Source: Bacteroidota bacterium
GTDB taxonomy: Bacteria; Bacteroidota; Ignavibacteria; Kryptoniales; JAKASW01
Length of the DNA stretch: 57,680 nucleotides
NCBI GenBank assembly: GCA_021812985.1
Contig: JAKAMG010000022.1
Coordinates: 4,835-62,514 of the forward strand
Direction of reading: 5' to 3'
Shown here: in pieces, positions 1 to 8,795 of the stretch
Numbering within the stretch: position 1 is the first letter of the stretch
Layout: each line of letters starts with the position of its first letter
Notes under the pieces: model-generated
Databases searched by the model: none
Seen by the model: only the letters and a program-made list of their open reading frames with translations
Told to the model about the DNA's origin: nothing
Position numbers and translations under genes: made by a program

Positions 1-336
1 CTTCTCAGAGACACGCTCACCGATAGTGGATATAAGGTCTTGACGGCAAGAGACGGGAACGAAGCGCTCCTTCTCGTTTCTCAGAATCACGACATCTCGC
101 TTGTCCTTTCGGATGTCGGGCTCCCGGTCCTCGACGGCATCGAGGTCCTCTCGAGAATAAAACTTACTCGCCCAGACTTGCGTGTAATTCTCGCGAGTGG
201 GTTCGTCGAGCCGGAAACCAGGGACAAAATGGAGCGCTCGCATGCCGACGGTTTCATTCAGAAGCCTTACCGGATAGTTGATGTGCTTGAGAAGGTACGC
301 AGGGCGCTCGACCACAACCCGAGAACAGACGCATAG
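1..336 (+). CDS. Receiver (REC) domain, C-terminal part of a response regulator or hybrid histidine kinase (5' truncated)
   Basis: The reading frame is open from the first base, so the gene begins upstream of the window. What remains is most of a CheY-like receiver domain: the phospho-acceptor Asp in the segment LVLSDVGLP, the hydrophobic strand VILASGF, and the conserved Lys in QKPY. The helix-1 start (LLRDTLTDSGY) is present, but the N-terminal strand with the acidic pair lies outside the window. The protein stops about 15 residues after the domain with no output domain. It is therefore either a stand-alone receiver or, as the VGLPVLDGIE style suggests, the C-terminal receiver of a hybrid sensor kinase. 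An internal TTG near base 40 is not a plausible start because it falls inside the domain. The family call is certain; the full architecture is unknown. Confidence 0.85.
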   Translation, partial: LLRDTLTDSGYKVLTARDGNEALLLVSQNHDISLVLSDVGLPVLDGIEVLSRIKLTRPDLRVILASGFVEPETRDKMERSHADGFIQKPYRIVDVLEKVRRALDHNPRTDA

Positions 337-611
337 ATCGCCTCTGCCAGCCGTTTTTTGCCAAGACTCTTTTCTTCCGAACAGTGTTAGCATCCTTTGT
401 TTTGAACACTCATACCCTTTAAATTTTTCAATCCTTTTCAAGGCTGAAGCCAAAGGTAACTACATACTCCCGCCATGGAAAAACCAAAGGGGGGTATAGA
501 CGATGTACCTGGAAGCCCAAACACACGAGTGGTGTCGAACCGTGTCGTTTCCACTCTATGCCCTTTCCTGTGCGATGCCGGGAATCAAATTTTCTAATAC
601 TGGAGAACCTG

Positions 612-1973
612 ATGCGCAGACTCGTTAACAGTTTAGCATTCATACTTACAACTCTGTTTCTCTCTTCGTGCTCCACGCTCCTCTTCTGGCAGCACCCCGA
701 ATATGTCAAGGTCAGCGGAACTCAGCTGGTGTACAATGGAAAGCCGTACTATTTCACGGGAACAAACCTCTGGTACGGTTGTTACATAGGATCTGACGGA
801 AGCACGGGCGACAGGGCAAGACTTGTGAGGGAGCTTGACAATCTGAAGGCGAACGGTATCACAAACCTGCGCATACTCGGCGCTTCCAACCTCTCGTACA
901 TTACCAACTCGCTCAAACCTGCGATACAAATCAAGCCGGGTGTCTACGACGAGCATCTCCTTGACGGCCTGGATTTTCTCCTGAGTGAGATGCGCAAGCG
1001 CGACATGCACGCGGTTATTTTCCTGACGAATTACTGGGAATGGTCCGGCGGCATGGCGCAATACAACGACTGGGCAAACGGCGGCGGCGGCGTGAACCCT
1101 GGTGGACCCGCAGGCTATGGAGCGTTCATGGATTACTCGGCCACATTCTACAAGAATCCCAAAGCGCAAACCCTCTTCTATAATTATGTTTATTCGCTGA
1201 TCAACAGGAAGAACAAATATGACGGCCTCTACTATTATGAAGACCCGGCGATCATGGCATGGGAACTCGCCAACGAGCCGCGTCCCGGAAGGGACTCGTC
1301 GCTGGTCCCGGAATGGATACACTGGGTGGATTCAACGGCGCATTACATCCATCTCATCGATCCCAATCACCTCGTGACAACAGGCAGCGAGGGGACAATC
1401 GGCACGCTTCAGGACACGACGTTCTTCCTCAGAGGCTTCAAGTCAAGATATGTGGACTTTCTGACGTTCCATCTCTGGCCGAAAAACTGGAGCTGGTTCG
1501 ATGCGAAGAACATCCCCGGGACGTACGGGCCTACAGTGGAGAAAGCCGTGAACTACATCGACCTCCAGATCCATCTCGCGCGAGAGATGAACAAGCCGAT
1601 AACCATGGAGGAGTTCGGACTCCCACGCGATGGCGAAGCTTATGAGCCAGGCACACCAACGACGGCGAGAGACTCCTACTTCAGGAAGATTCTCGGACTC
1701 GTTTACGACAGCTCCGCCGCAGGCGCGCCGATTGCAGGAACAAACTTCTGGGGGTGGGGAGGCGAAGGGCGCCCGCAGCATCCCGATCACGTATGGAGGA
1801 CGGGTGACCCGTTCGTCGGCGACCCTCCGCAGGAGCCGCAGGGGCTCAACTCTGTGTTCAATACAGACAGTTCGACCATAGCCATCATCAGGCAAAATGC
1901 GGAGCGAATGAGGAGCCTTCGAAACACGGAGCGGCTTATCTCCGGGAAAGCGCTTGCTGAAGCGGGGAGGTGA
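612..1973 (+). CDS. GH5-type endo-beta-1,4-mannanase, predicted lipoprotein
   Basis: A 453-residue secreted glycoside hydrolase that likely cleaves internal beta-1,4-mannosidic bonds in mannan or galactomannan. The start is ATG 612, preceded by GGAG at 602-605; an earlier in-frame start at 558 has no comparable site. The N-terminus is a lipoprotein signal with a hydrophobic stretch and lipobox LSSC, so the enzyme should be anchored in a membrane and face the periplasm or outside. The catalytic domain starts with the typical GTNLWYG segment. Acid/base Glu222 sits in WELANEPR and the probable nucleophile Glu334 in TMEEFG, as expected for clan GH-A family 5 mannanases (subfamily 7 style). The next gene is a beta-mannosidase on the same strand, which supports the mannan role. 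Exact substrate preference is inferred. Confidence 0.87.
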   Translation: MRRLVNSLAFILTTLFLSSCSTLLFWQHPEYVKVSGTQLVYNGKPYYFTGTNLWYGCYIGSDGSTGDRARLVRELDNLKANGITNLRILGASNLSYITNSLKPAIQIKPGVYDEHLLDGLDFLLSEMRKRDMHAVIFLTNYWEWSGGMAQYNDWANGGGGVNPGGPAGYGAFMDYSATFYKNPKAQTLFYNYVYSLINRKNKYDGLYYYEDPAIMAWELANEPRPGRDSSLVPEWIHWVDSTAHYIHLIDPNHLVTTGSEGTIGTLQDTTFFLRGFKSRYVDFLTFHLWPKNWSWFDAKNIPGTYGPTVEKAVNYIDLQIHLAREMNKPITMEEFGLPRDGEAYEPGTPTTARDSYFRKILGLVYDSSAAGAPIAGTNFWGWGGEGRPQHPDHVWRTGDPFVGDPPQEPQGLNSVFNTDSSTIAIIRQNAERMRSLRNTERLISGKALAEAGR

Positions 1974-2230
1974 CACCCGCTGACTTGAGCCTTCCAGCCA
2001 TCTTTGCTGGCGGGGGAGTATCGTATTATTCCCCCGCGCCTCCCGTTGCACAAACCGATCTGCGCCAATGCCCGCACAACGGGTGGTGATCCTGCGTCGC
2101 CGCCGATTGGATTTATCAGCCTTGGTATCGTAGTTTGTTTCGGTGCTCCGGGACTAGCCCTGGCTTCGTGCGCCGGGCGTCTTCGGGCAGCTTCTTTCTA
2201 ATTGAATTCTGATCTCTCAGGGGGGGCAGG

Positions 2231-4807
2231 ATGAAACTTCTCAATTACTTCATTGGTGCAGTATTGCTTGCGATGACTTCACTCGCGAGTGCGGGAATTG
2301 GAGGCGATTCAGTGACGAAGGAAAGAATCACAGGTCGTTGGGAGTTTTCCGAAGAAGATGGGAGCAAATGGTTCCCAGCTTCGGTCCCCGGATGCGTCCA
2401 TACCGATCTCATGAACAACCATCTGATACCTGATCCCTTCGTCGGCACAAACGAAGCCGACCTCCAGTGGATTAGCCGGAAGAATTGGACCTACAGGACC
2501 ACATTTGACGTTGCGCCGGTCTTCATAAGGAGGAACAACCTCGATATCGTATTCAAGGGACTCGATACTTACGCCGATGTTTACCTCAATGGCTCGCTGA
2601 TACTCTCGACAAACAACATGTTTCGTGAATGGCGCGTGCCCGTTAAACGACTCCTCATGGAGAAAGGGAACAGGCTTGTGATCAATTTCAGGAACGTCTT
2701 TGAAGTTGACATGCCTAAACTTGAGACGGCTCCTTTTCAGCTCATCGATCAGCCGAACAACGACCAATCAGACACCATGCTCGCGATGTATTCGCGCAAG
2801 GCTCAGTATGAGTTCGGCTGGGACTGGGGACCGCGTCTGATAACCAGCGGGATTTGGAAGGATGTTTACATTGAAGGGTGGGATGACTTCAAACTCGACA
2901 ACGTTCAGATAGTTCAGCAGAATGTCACCAGCAAACATGCTGACGTAAAAGCGGTCTTCAATATTACGGCGGACAAAAGCTTGAACGCGGACTTGAAGGT
3001 GAAAGTCGACGGGAAAGAGTTTGCCTGGAGGGAGGTGAGCCTGGCGGCAGGCGCGAACAGCGTGGAATTGGCGTTCGTCATGGAGAACCCCAACCTCTGG
3101 TGGACAAACGGGCTTGGCACACATCATCTCTACAATTTCGAGTGTGAAATATCCGACAAGAACGGGCTGAAGGATTCGAAGGATTACAGGATAGGGATCA
3201 GGTCTCTTGAGGTAGTGAGAGAGAAAGACAAGCACGGCACAACCTTTTTCGTCAGGCTGAACGGCGTCCCCGTGTTCATGAAGGGGGCAAACTACATCCC
3301 TCAGGACAATTTCCTGAACCGGGTCACGCCGGAGAGATATGAGTGGATGATAAAGTCGGCAGCAGATGCGCACATGAACATGCTCCGAGTCTGGGGCGGC
3401 GGTATTTACGAGAAGAAAGAGTTCTATGACCTGTGCGACAGCAACGGCATATTGGTTTGGCAGGAGTTCATGTTTGCCTGCGCCATGTACCCGTCCGATC
3501 CCGCCTTTCTCCAAAACGTGAGAGAGGAAGCAATCTATAACGTCGTTCGCCTTAGGAACCATTCATGCATCGCGCTCTTCTGCGGGAACAACGAGGACGT
3601 TGTCGGCTGGTACCAGTGGGGACAGAAAGAGAAATACCCTGTCGAGGTGCAGAATAAGTTCGAAGCTGACATGAGGCAACTGTACCAGGAATTATTGCCC
3701 GAAGTGGTGAGCGAATACGACTCGGGAACCTATTATCACTATACGAGTCCGAGCGCCGGATTCAACAACGTCCCAGCCGCGGACGGCGATATCCACTACT
3801 GGGGTGTCTGGCACGGCCATGAGCCTTTCTCCAGCTTTAACACCAATATAGCGCGCTTCGTCAGCGAGTACGGATTCCAGTCTTATCCTGAAATGAGCAC
3901 TATAGAGAAGTTCGCGGCGCCTCAGGATATGCACTTGCATTCGTCCGTAATGCTCTCACACCAGAGATGCATGTCCGATTCCAGAAGAGACAAGGAATAT
4001 GGAAACAGGCTCATACAGGCCTATATGGAAAGTCATTACCGCCAGCCAAAGGACTTCCCATCTTATGTCTACGTCAGTCAGGTGCTCCAGGCGGAAGGGG
4101 ACAAGATTGCCATGGAAGCGCACCGTAGGAACATGCCATTCTGCATGGGGAGTATGTACTGGCAGATCAATGACTGCTGGCCCGTCGCCTCATGGTCTAG
4201 CATCGACTACTACGGTAACTGGAAGGCCCTTCACTACTACGCGCGGAGAGAGTACCGCACTTTTCTGATCTCTCAGGTCTCCTCAGATGACTCACTTCAG
4301 TTCTACATTATCTCCGACAGCCTCCGAGCTGTGGATGCAAGCCTCGAGATCAAAGTGATCGACTTTTCGGGCAAGACCGTTTCATCTTTCTCTTTCCCCG
4401 TCAGGGTGGATCCAAACTGCAGCAGGGAATTCGTGTCCATGTCGAAGTCTGATCTCGTCAGAGGAGGAGACGAGTCTGATGTCGTGCTTCTAACTTGTCT
4501 CGTCGCTGATGGCCATGTTCTCTCGGACAACAGATTTCTCTTAGGGCAGCCTAAGGACCTCAATCTGCCGAAGCCAGAGATCGGGATTCAGGCCTCAAGA
4601 AATATCGACGGCTACTCGGTAACACTCTTGTCTGACAAGTATGCCATGGATGTCTGTCTCAGCCTTCCCGGTCACGACGGCTTTTTCTCCGACAACTACT
4701 TTGACCTTCTTCCGGGTGAATCACAGACCATCGAATTCAAGACGAACGATCAAATTGATGATTTCGTGAAGGGCCTGAAAATCCTCAGCCTCGTGGATTC
4801 ATACTGA
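2231..4807 (+). CDS. GH2 beta-mannosidase, secreted
   Basis: An 858-residue exo-acting glycosidase that removes beta-mannose from the non-reducing ends of manno-oligosaccharides. It begins with a signal peptide of about 22 residues (hydrophobic core, cleavage near SLASAG) after a purine-rich ribosome site (GGGGGG, then CAGG). The N-terminal part is a jelly-roll sugar-binding domain, followed by the Ig-like and TIM-barrel domains of family GH2. Acid/base Glu455 lies in FCGNNED and nucleophile Glu546 in VSEYGFQS; their spacing of about 91 residues and the total length fit bacterial GH2 beta-mannosidases. It lies 257 bases after the mannanase, and together they would turn polymer into mannose. 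No transporter or alpha-galactosidase is seen beside them. Confidence 0.9.
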   Translation: MKLLNYFIGAVLLAMTSLASAGIGGDSVTKERITGRWEFSEEDGSKWFPASVPGCVHTDLMNNHLIPDPFVGTNEADLQWISRKNWTYRTTFDVAPVFIRRNNLDIVFKGLDTYADVYLNGSLILSTNNMFREWRVPVKRLLMEKGNRLVINFRNVFEVDMPKLETAPFQLIDQPNNDQSDTMLAMYSRKAQYEFGWDWGPRLITSGIWKDVYIEGWDDFKLDNVQIVQQNVTSKHADVKAVFNITADKSLNADLKVKVDGKEFAWREVSLAAGANSVELAFVMENPNLWWTNGLGTHHLYNFECEISDKNGLKDSKDYRIGIRSLEVVREKDKHGTTFFVRLNGVPVFMKGANYIPQDNFLNRVTPERYEWMIKSAADAHMNMLRVWGGGIYEKKEFYDLCDSNGILVWQEFMFACAMYPSDPAFLQNVREEAIYNVVRLRNHSCIALFCGNNEDVVGWYQWGQKEKYPVEVQNKFEADMRQLYQELLPEVVSEYDSGTYYHYTSPSAGFNNVPAADGDIHYWGVWHGHEPFSSFNTNIARFVSEYGFQSYPEMSTIEKFAAPQDMHLHSSVMLSHQRCMSDSRRDKEYGNRLIQAYMESHYRQPKDFPSYVYVSQVLQAEGDKIAMEAHRRNMPFCMGSMYWQINDCWPVASWSSIDYYGNWKALHYYARREYRTFLISQVSSDDSLQFYIISDSLRAVDASLEIKVIDFSGKTVSSFSFPVRVDPNCSREFVSMSKSDLVRGGDESDVVLLTCLVADGHVLSDNRFLLGQPKDLNLPKPEIGIQASRNIDGYSVTLLSDKYAMDVCLSLPGHDGFFSDNYFDLLPGESQTIEFKTNDQIDDFVKGLKILSLVDSY

Positions 4808-4860
4808 TGAACTGTTTGCGCTCACAAAATGTTAAAAAGACAAAGTGAAATGGAGTGCAA

Positions 4861-5268
4861 ATGGACGGGAAGATAAAGAAGACGGAGAGCGACTGGAAGA
4901 AAGAGTTGACTCCCGAAGAGTATCACGTAACGCGCGAGAAAGGGACGGAGCGCGCGTTCACCGGGAAGTACTGGGATTTTCACGGGAAGGGGATGTACAA
5001 GTGCACCTGCTGTGGAGCTGATCTGTTTGAATCCGATACGAAGTTCGAATCGGGATCCGGATGGCCAAGCTTTTTCAGGCCTGCGTCGGAGGAGAACATA
5101 GAGGAAGAAAGGGACACGTCATTCGGGATGATAAGGACCGAGGTCAAGTGCAGGAAATGCGGTGCACACCTCGGCCATCTGTTTGAAGACGGTCCCAAGC
5201 CCACCGGACTCCGTTATTGCATTAACTCCGCGTCGCTGAAGTTTGAGGAAAAGAAATCAAAGGGGTGA
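4861..5268 (+). CDS. msrB: Peptide-methionine (R)-S-oxide reductase MsrB
   Basis: A 135-residue repair enzyme that reduces the R form of methionine sulfoxide in proteins. The start is ATG 4861 with GGAG five bases upstream; an in-frame GTG at 4855 is part of that site. Two zinc-binding CXXC pairs are present (Cys48/Cys51 and Cys97/Cys100), as is the substrate-pocket motif GSGWPSFF. The catalytic cysteine is Cys120 in RYCINSASL, so this is the cysteine type and not a selenoprotein. There is no signal peptide, so it is cytosolic. It is a single-domain MsrB with no MsrA fusion, downstream of the mannosidase and convergent with galK. Confidence 0.96.
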   Translation: MDGKIKKTESDWKKELTPEEYHVTREKGTERAFTGKYWDFHGKGMYKCTCCGADLFESDTKFESGSGWPSFFRPASEENIEEERDTSFGMIRTEVKCRKCGAHLGHLFEDGPKPTGLRYCINSASLKFEEKKSKG

Positions 5269-5295
5269 TTCGCCAGGCGTGGCGTCCAGCTGCAT

Positions 5296-5316
5296 GGCTG
5301 CCGCCGAGCGGCAGCC
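5296..5316. terminator. Perfect 9-bp hairpin between convergent msrB and galK
   Basis: GGCTGCCGC and GCGGCAGCC pair perfectly around a CGA loop, centred in the 118-base gap between the convergent ends of msrB and galK. There is no clear T-run on either side, so intrinsic termination is only a guess. It could act for both strands or merely protect 3' ends. Confidence 0.45.
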
Positions 5317-5386
5317 TGCATATCATCCCTCAGTAGGAATATACAAAGGAACGGGGCGGCTCAGTGAATTTGGCGCCGATTAAATT

Positions 5387-6622
5387 TTATCGCTCCACCT
5401 GTGAGCCGCCGCCTGTGCGGGCCATAAACACCTGTCCCCCTTCAAACCCTTTTCCTCTGTACTTTGCGGCGATCTCGTTTGCAAGTTCGCTCTCCTTCGC
5501 GGAGTCGACGAGGCATATCGCGCTCCCGCCGAACCCGGCACCGGTCATGCGCGCACCATATACTCCGTCAAGCTGTTCGGCGATTTCCACATACGCGTCA
5601 AGCTCAGGCGAGCTGACTTCGTAATTGGTGCGAAGACTCAGGTGGGATTCCAGCATGAGCTTTCCGACGAGACTCAGGTCGTCTTCGCCCAGCGCATCGA
5701 ATGTTCTCAATGCCCGTTGATTTTCAGTCACCACATGGAGCGCTCGCATGTAGAGCACCTGGTCCATTTTGCCATGGAGGGGGGTAAGCTCGCTCTCATC
5801 GACGTCGCGCAGCGATTGCAGGGGTCGGCCTAGCTTTTCTGAAATTGCGGCAACTGCGTCCTGGCATTGCTGCCTTCTCTTGTTGTACTCCGTGGTGGCG
5901 ATCGCGCGCTTGACTCCGGTGACGCAAACGAGGAGTGAGCATTCGCGGGGCATCTCGACGTACTTGAAATCAAGCGACCGCGCATCGATAAGAATGGCAT
6001 TGTCAGCCCGGGCAAACTTCGCCACGAACGGGTCCATAATGCCCGACTGGACGCCCACGAATTCGTTTTCAATTCGCTGCGCAAGGATCGGCACATCAGT
6101 GTCCTTGAGCCCGATGCCATAGAGACGCGTGACGGCTTCGATTATCGAGACAACGTATGCGGCTGATGAACTGAGACCGCTTCCCCTCGGCACCGTGCTC
6201 GCGATTGCGAAGTTCAGACCTTTGACCTGCTTCATTTCGTTGAGAAGTGTGCAGGCCCCCTTTATGTAATTGACCCAGAAATTCGAGTGCTCGAACTTCC
6301 CGGGCTGGATCTCGAATGAAGTCTTCTTCCCGAGCTCCTTTGAAAACGCGATGAACAGATCCCCCATCCGACGTCCAGCAGCGGTGTAGGTCCGCCGGTC
6401 TATCGCAACGGGTAGGACGTAGCCTCCATTATAGTCTGTGTGCTCACCGATCAGATTAATTCTGCCGGGCGCGCTCGTGACAATTTCCGGCATCTTGCCA
6501 AACTCTTCCCGGTAAAGTCTGACAAGTTCTCTCCTTGTATCTTCTTCCACGGAATGCTCCGCCTCAACCCTTTCCCTGACGCGTCGTGAAAACTTCGTCG
6601 TCGGCTTAGAATAAAAACTCAT
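5387..6622 (-). CDS. galK: Galactokinase
   Basis: A 411-residue GHMP-family kinase that phosphorylates galactose at C1, the entry step of the Leloir pathway. The galactokinase signature GRINLIGEHTDYNGG is at residues 53-67. The GHMP ATP-binding loop VPRGSGLSSSAAY is at about 144-156, the catalytic base is Asp197 in SGIMDPFV, and the C-terminal motif TGAGFGGSAIC is at about 360-370. About 40 residues precede the signature, somewhat longer than usual, so a shorter start near Met44 cannot be excluded. It is cytosolic. Release of galactose from galactomannan by mannan-degrading enzymes next door is an inferred link, and a GalT-like DUF4921 gene lies near the other end of the window. Confidence 0.95.
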   Translation of the reverse strand: MSFYSKPTTKFSRRVRERVEAEHSVEEDTRRELVRLYREEFGKMPEIVTSAPGRINLIGEHTDYNGGYVLPVAIDRRTYTAAGRRMGDLFIAFSKELGKKTSFEIQPGKFEHSNFWVNYIKGACTLLNEMKQVKGLNFAIASTVPRGSGLSSSAAYVVSIIEAVTRLYGIGLKDTDVPILAQRIENEFVGVQSGIMDPFVAKFARADNAILIDARSLDFKYVEMPRECSLLVCVTGVKRAIATTEYNKRRQQCQDAVAAISEKLGRPLQSLRDVDESELTPLHGKMDQVLYMRALHVVTENQRALRTFDALGEDDLSLVGKLMLESHLSLRTNYEVSSPELDAYVEIAEQLDGVYGARMTGAGFGGSAICLVDSAKESELANEIAAKYRGKGFEGGQVFMARTGGGSQVER

Positions 6623-6683
6623 TTTTCGGAATCACTCTATTCTTAGCGTCAGACGTGGATGCGTGAACTGCAAAACAACCCGG

Positions 6684-6884
6684 TTACATCTGTAATCTGA
6701 GCTTGCTGTTAAATATGGCAGTGAAATGGTACTTCTCCGTTCCTCTGAATAGCGCAACAATGAAAGCCTGCGGTCCTCCGTGCATATCTGTCCCGTTGAC
6801 ATGCCGGAGATTCCTGTCCGTTCCGTCGTCTGAAGAATTCAGACTCGTCAAACGGAGTTCAGGTGTTCTGCCATGTTTGGCCAA
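6684..6884 (-). CDS. Short hypothetical ORF (66 aa), doubtful
   Basis: An open frame fills the gap between the baeRF-like gene and galK on the same strand and starts six bases after the former's stop. The translation has no signal peptide, membrane segment or motif that I recognise. Its C-terminal half (segments such as AFIVALFRGTEKYHF) is oddly protein-like, while the N-terminal half is not. It could be a real small protein, a fragment of a dispersed repeat, or chance. Confidence 0.2.
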   Translation of the reverse strand: MAKHGRTPELRLTSLNSSDDGTDRNLRHVNGTDMHGGPQAFIVALFRGTEKYHFTAIFNSKLRLQM

Positions 6885-6889
6885 AGCGG

Positions 6890-8074
6890 TTAAGCTTCGG
6901 TCTCTGCGGCCTCTTCTGTTGGAACGAAGTCTCCTCGCTTAAATTTAATCAGCGCGGCGATATATTCCAGAGATCCGATCAGATTTTCCCCGCGTATATG
7001 CCGGACCGTCGCGCCTTGTCGCACCGCTTCCTCGACAAGATCGTAAACAACATCAGGTACCTGCACGAGCTGCTCCCCGCAGCACACGCAAGTCGACTCT
7101 TCGAGATGCGGCATCCCGCATTGCGGACAAACCATTCCCGGTTTCGAAAAATCCTGGGCGACGGTGAGTGTCTGAAGGTTGTAATCATGCGCCGCCTTCA
7201 TAACATCCGCGATGCCTTTCACGGCATATCCGTCCTTCTCGATTTCACTTGCCACTTTCCGCAGGAGCTTCCTCTCTTCCTCGAGCTCATATGCTCTCTC
7301 AGCTTGTATCACCCTGGCGAGCACCTCATTATCCTTCTCGTGGAGTTCCATTTCGACAACGGCGATGAGGTTCTCCTGCAGCTTCCTGTGAAGGAGGCGG
7401 GCCAGGTGATCGCCGATCGGCTTCCTTGCCCCGATTATTATTTTGTCGAAGTGTTTGAGTGATGCGTGGAGTCTCAGCGCTTCCGCGGTGGACGAGAGAT
7501 GGAACCGTGTCTCCTCCTCCTTCCGCTGCATCAGCCGCTTTTCCCTCTTCATGAATGTCTCCATCAGAGGCTTCCGATGAAGTTTTGACTTTGTTGCGAA
7601 GTCGTGATGCTCCACTATTTCGCTCATGTAGACTTCCCAGAGCCTCGCTTGTCTTGAATCGGTTGCGACCACCCCTATCCTGCTGTGTTCCTCGAGCATC
7701 GCGAGGAGCGGACGCACGTAAAAGTTCGTGTCCACGATAAGGTTGGACTTGAGCGGGATCGGTAGGTGGTATATCTGGTAAAAATTCTCGAGGGAATTGG
7801 CGAATATCGCGACCGACTTGTACCTCGGGGCGAAGTTCTCAGCCGATATGAAGTTCTGTATGCTTTTCAGGGTATTGTCGGCGGCCTCGATGTATTTCCG
7901 GTTCACCGTGAGGGAATCCAGTTCCTTGCGTGCGTTCTTGACGAGGTCCTTCGTCTCGATCGTCCACACGCCCTTGTTGCGTTCGGTGCCGTCAGTATTC
8001 AGATAGAACGATATGGCAACCCCCTCGCGCGCAGTGTAGTTCACGAGCAAATTGACTTCCTGGTGGGTTATCAT
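6890..8074 (-). CDS. baeRF/eRF1-like (Vms1-type release factor superfamily) protein with zinc ribbon
   Basis: A 394-residue cytosolic protein of the bacterial-archaeal eRF1-like superfamily, relatives of the eRF1/Vms1 peptidyl-tRNA-acting domains. Residues about 1-130 form the N-terminal alpha/beta region. The central domain (about 131-255) resembles the eRF1 middle domain (GVVATDSRQARLWEVY, then a helical linker and KIIIGARKPI). The C-terminal L7Ae-like domain carries an inserted zinc ribbon with CPQC at 316-319 and a CVCC cluster at 329-332. A long Lys/Arg/Glu-rich helix at about 170-195 may contact RNA. The ATG at 8074 has a purine-rich site upstream and a candidate sigma-70 promoter about 30-55 bases upstream, so it is probably monocistronic. 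A role in ribosome rescue is inferred from the superfamily; the precise function is unknown. Confidence 0.72.
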   Translation of the reverse strand: MITHQEVNLLVNYTAREGVAISFYLNTDGTERNKGVWTIETKDLVKNARKELDSLTVNRKYIEAADNTLKSIQNFISAENFAPRYKSVAIFANSLENFYQIYHLPIPLKSNLIVDTNFYVRPLLAMLEEHSRIGVVATDSRQARLWEVYMSEIVEHHDFATKSKLHRKPLMETFMKREKRLMQRKEEETRFHLSSTAEALRLHASLKHFDKIIIGARKPIGDHLARLLHRKLQENLIAVVEMELHEKDNEVLARVIQAERAYELEEERKLLRKVASEIEKDGYAVKGIADVMKAAHDYNLQTLTVAQDFSKPGMVCPQCGMPHLEESTCVCCGEQLVQVPDVVYDLVEEAVRQGATVRHIRGENLIGSLEYIAALIKFKRGDFVPTEEAAETEA

Positions 8075-8100
8075 TTGACGCCTCTCTGTTGACTACTCCT

Positions 8101-8129
8101 AATCTAAATTCACACTTAGCGAAAGTCAA
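8101..8129 (-). promoter_or_regulatory. Candidate sigma-70 promoter for the baeRF-like gene
   Basis: On the minus strand a TTGACT -35 box (8124-8129) and a TAGATT -10 box (8101-8106) are separated by exactly 17 bases. Transcription would start near 8094, about 20 bases before the ATG at 8074. Confidence 0.5.
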
Positions 8130-8189
8130 TCTCGGCAACGCGCGGCTGTGGCGGAGTTTTCTTCTAAGCCGGGGGCTGGTGCTTCAGTC

Positions 8190-8218
8190 TTGCAAACCAT
8201 GGTTCCGTCTTGCATAAT
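8190..8218 (+). promoter_or_regulatory. Candidate sigma-70 promoter upstream of the receiver/STAS genes
   Basis: TTGCAA (8190-8195) and CATAAT (8213-8218) lie 17 bases apart, about 115 bases before the GTG start at 8335. It is the best match in the divergent gap and may drive the receiver gene, and by read-through the STAS and Ton genes. Confidence 0.35.
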
Positions 8219-8334
8219 GCAAACTGTCGCGGACGTTGTGCCGAGCAAAGAGGGGGTGAAAACGCCAGTTTTTGTCGGAAATCGTCGATTCTTTGGTCCG
8301 GGGAGGCTGGCATGCCAATTGGTTATAGGAATGC

Positions 8335-8721
8335 GTGCGCGTAACAGAAAAGGCTACAAACGTCGTGATAGCGGCGCAGGATTTCAGGGTGGCCGGTCTT
8401 ATAGAGGAGTACCTCCAGCGGATCGGCTATGAGGTTCACTGCGAATACAACCTTGACGCGGCTCTTGAGCAGCTTTTGAAGTCACGCACGGATCTTCTCA
8501 TAGTCGATGGCGAAATGCCTGAGAAGGTGCTTGGAAACTTCGTGGAGGCCGTGGCGAGCGTGAGGCCTGGCGTGCCGATGATTGCGGTTGGAATATCTGA
8601 ACATGAGACGGTGAGCAAAGAGCTCTCTTCCCATATTTCTGCGTTTGTTGAAAAACCGTTTAGTATTTCCGATATTTCAGACTCAATCAAGGCTACACTC
8701 CGCGCATGTACGCCGAAGTAA
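8335..8721 (+). CDS. Stand-alone receiver-domain protein with degenerate acidic pocket
   Basis: A 128-residue single-domain CheY-like protein. The start is GTG 8335 with TAGGA four bases upstream. The phospho-acceptor Asp in LLIVDGEMP and the conserved Lys in VEKPFS are present. The acidic pair after strand 1 that normally binds Mg2+ is replaced (IAAQDF where a DD pair is expected), and the usual Thr/Ser at the end of strand 4 falls in AVGISE. It has no output domain. The altered pocket suggests phosphorylation-independent or weakly phosphorylated signalling. It sits 74 bases before a STAS-domain gene on the same strand, so the two may form a small signalling module. The partner kinase is unknown. 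Confidence 0.8.
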   Translation: MRVTEKATNVVIAAQDFRVAGLIEEYLQRIGYEVHCEYNLDAALEQLLKSRTDLLIVDGEMPEKVLGNFVEAVASVRPGVPMIAVGISEHETVSKELSSHISAFVEKPFSISDISDSIKATLRACTPK

Positions 8722-8795
8722 GCGCGTGAATAACCGGCACGCCAGCGTGAGACTTTGCGTGTAGCAAAGGAACATTAAACCAAAGAGAGGAGAAT

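Noticed and set aside
8148-8432. 94-residue plus-strand frame before the receiver gene
   Set aside because: It overlaps the receiver gene in another frame, has no site or motif, and covers a likely promoter.
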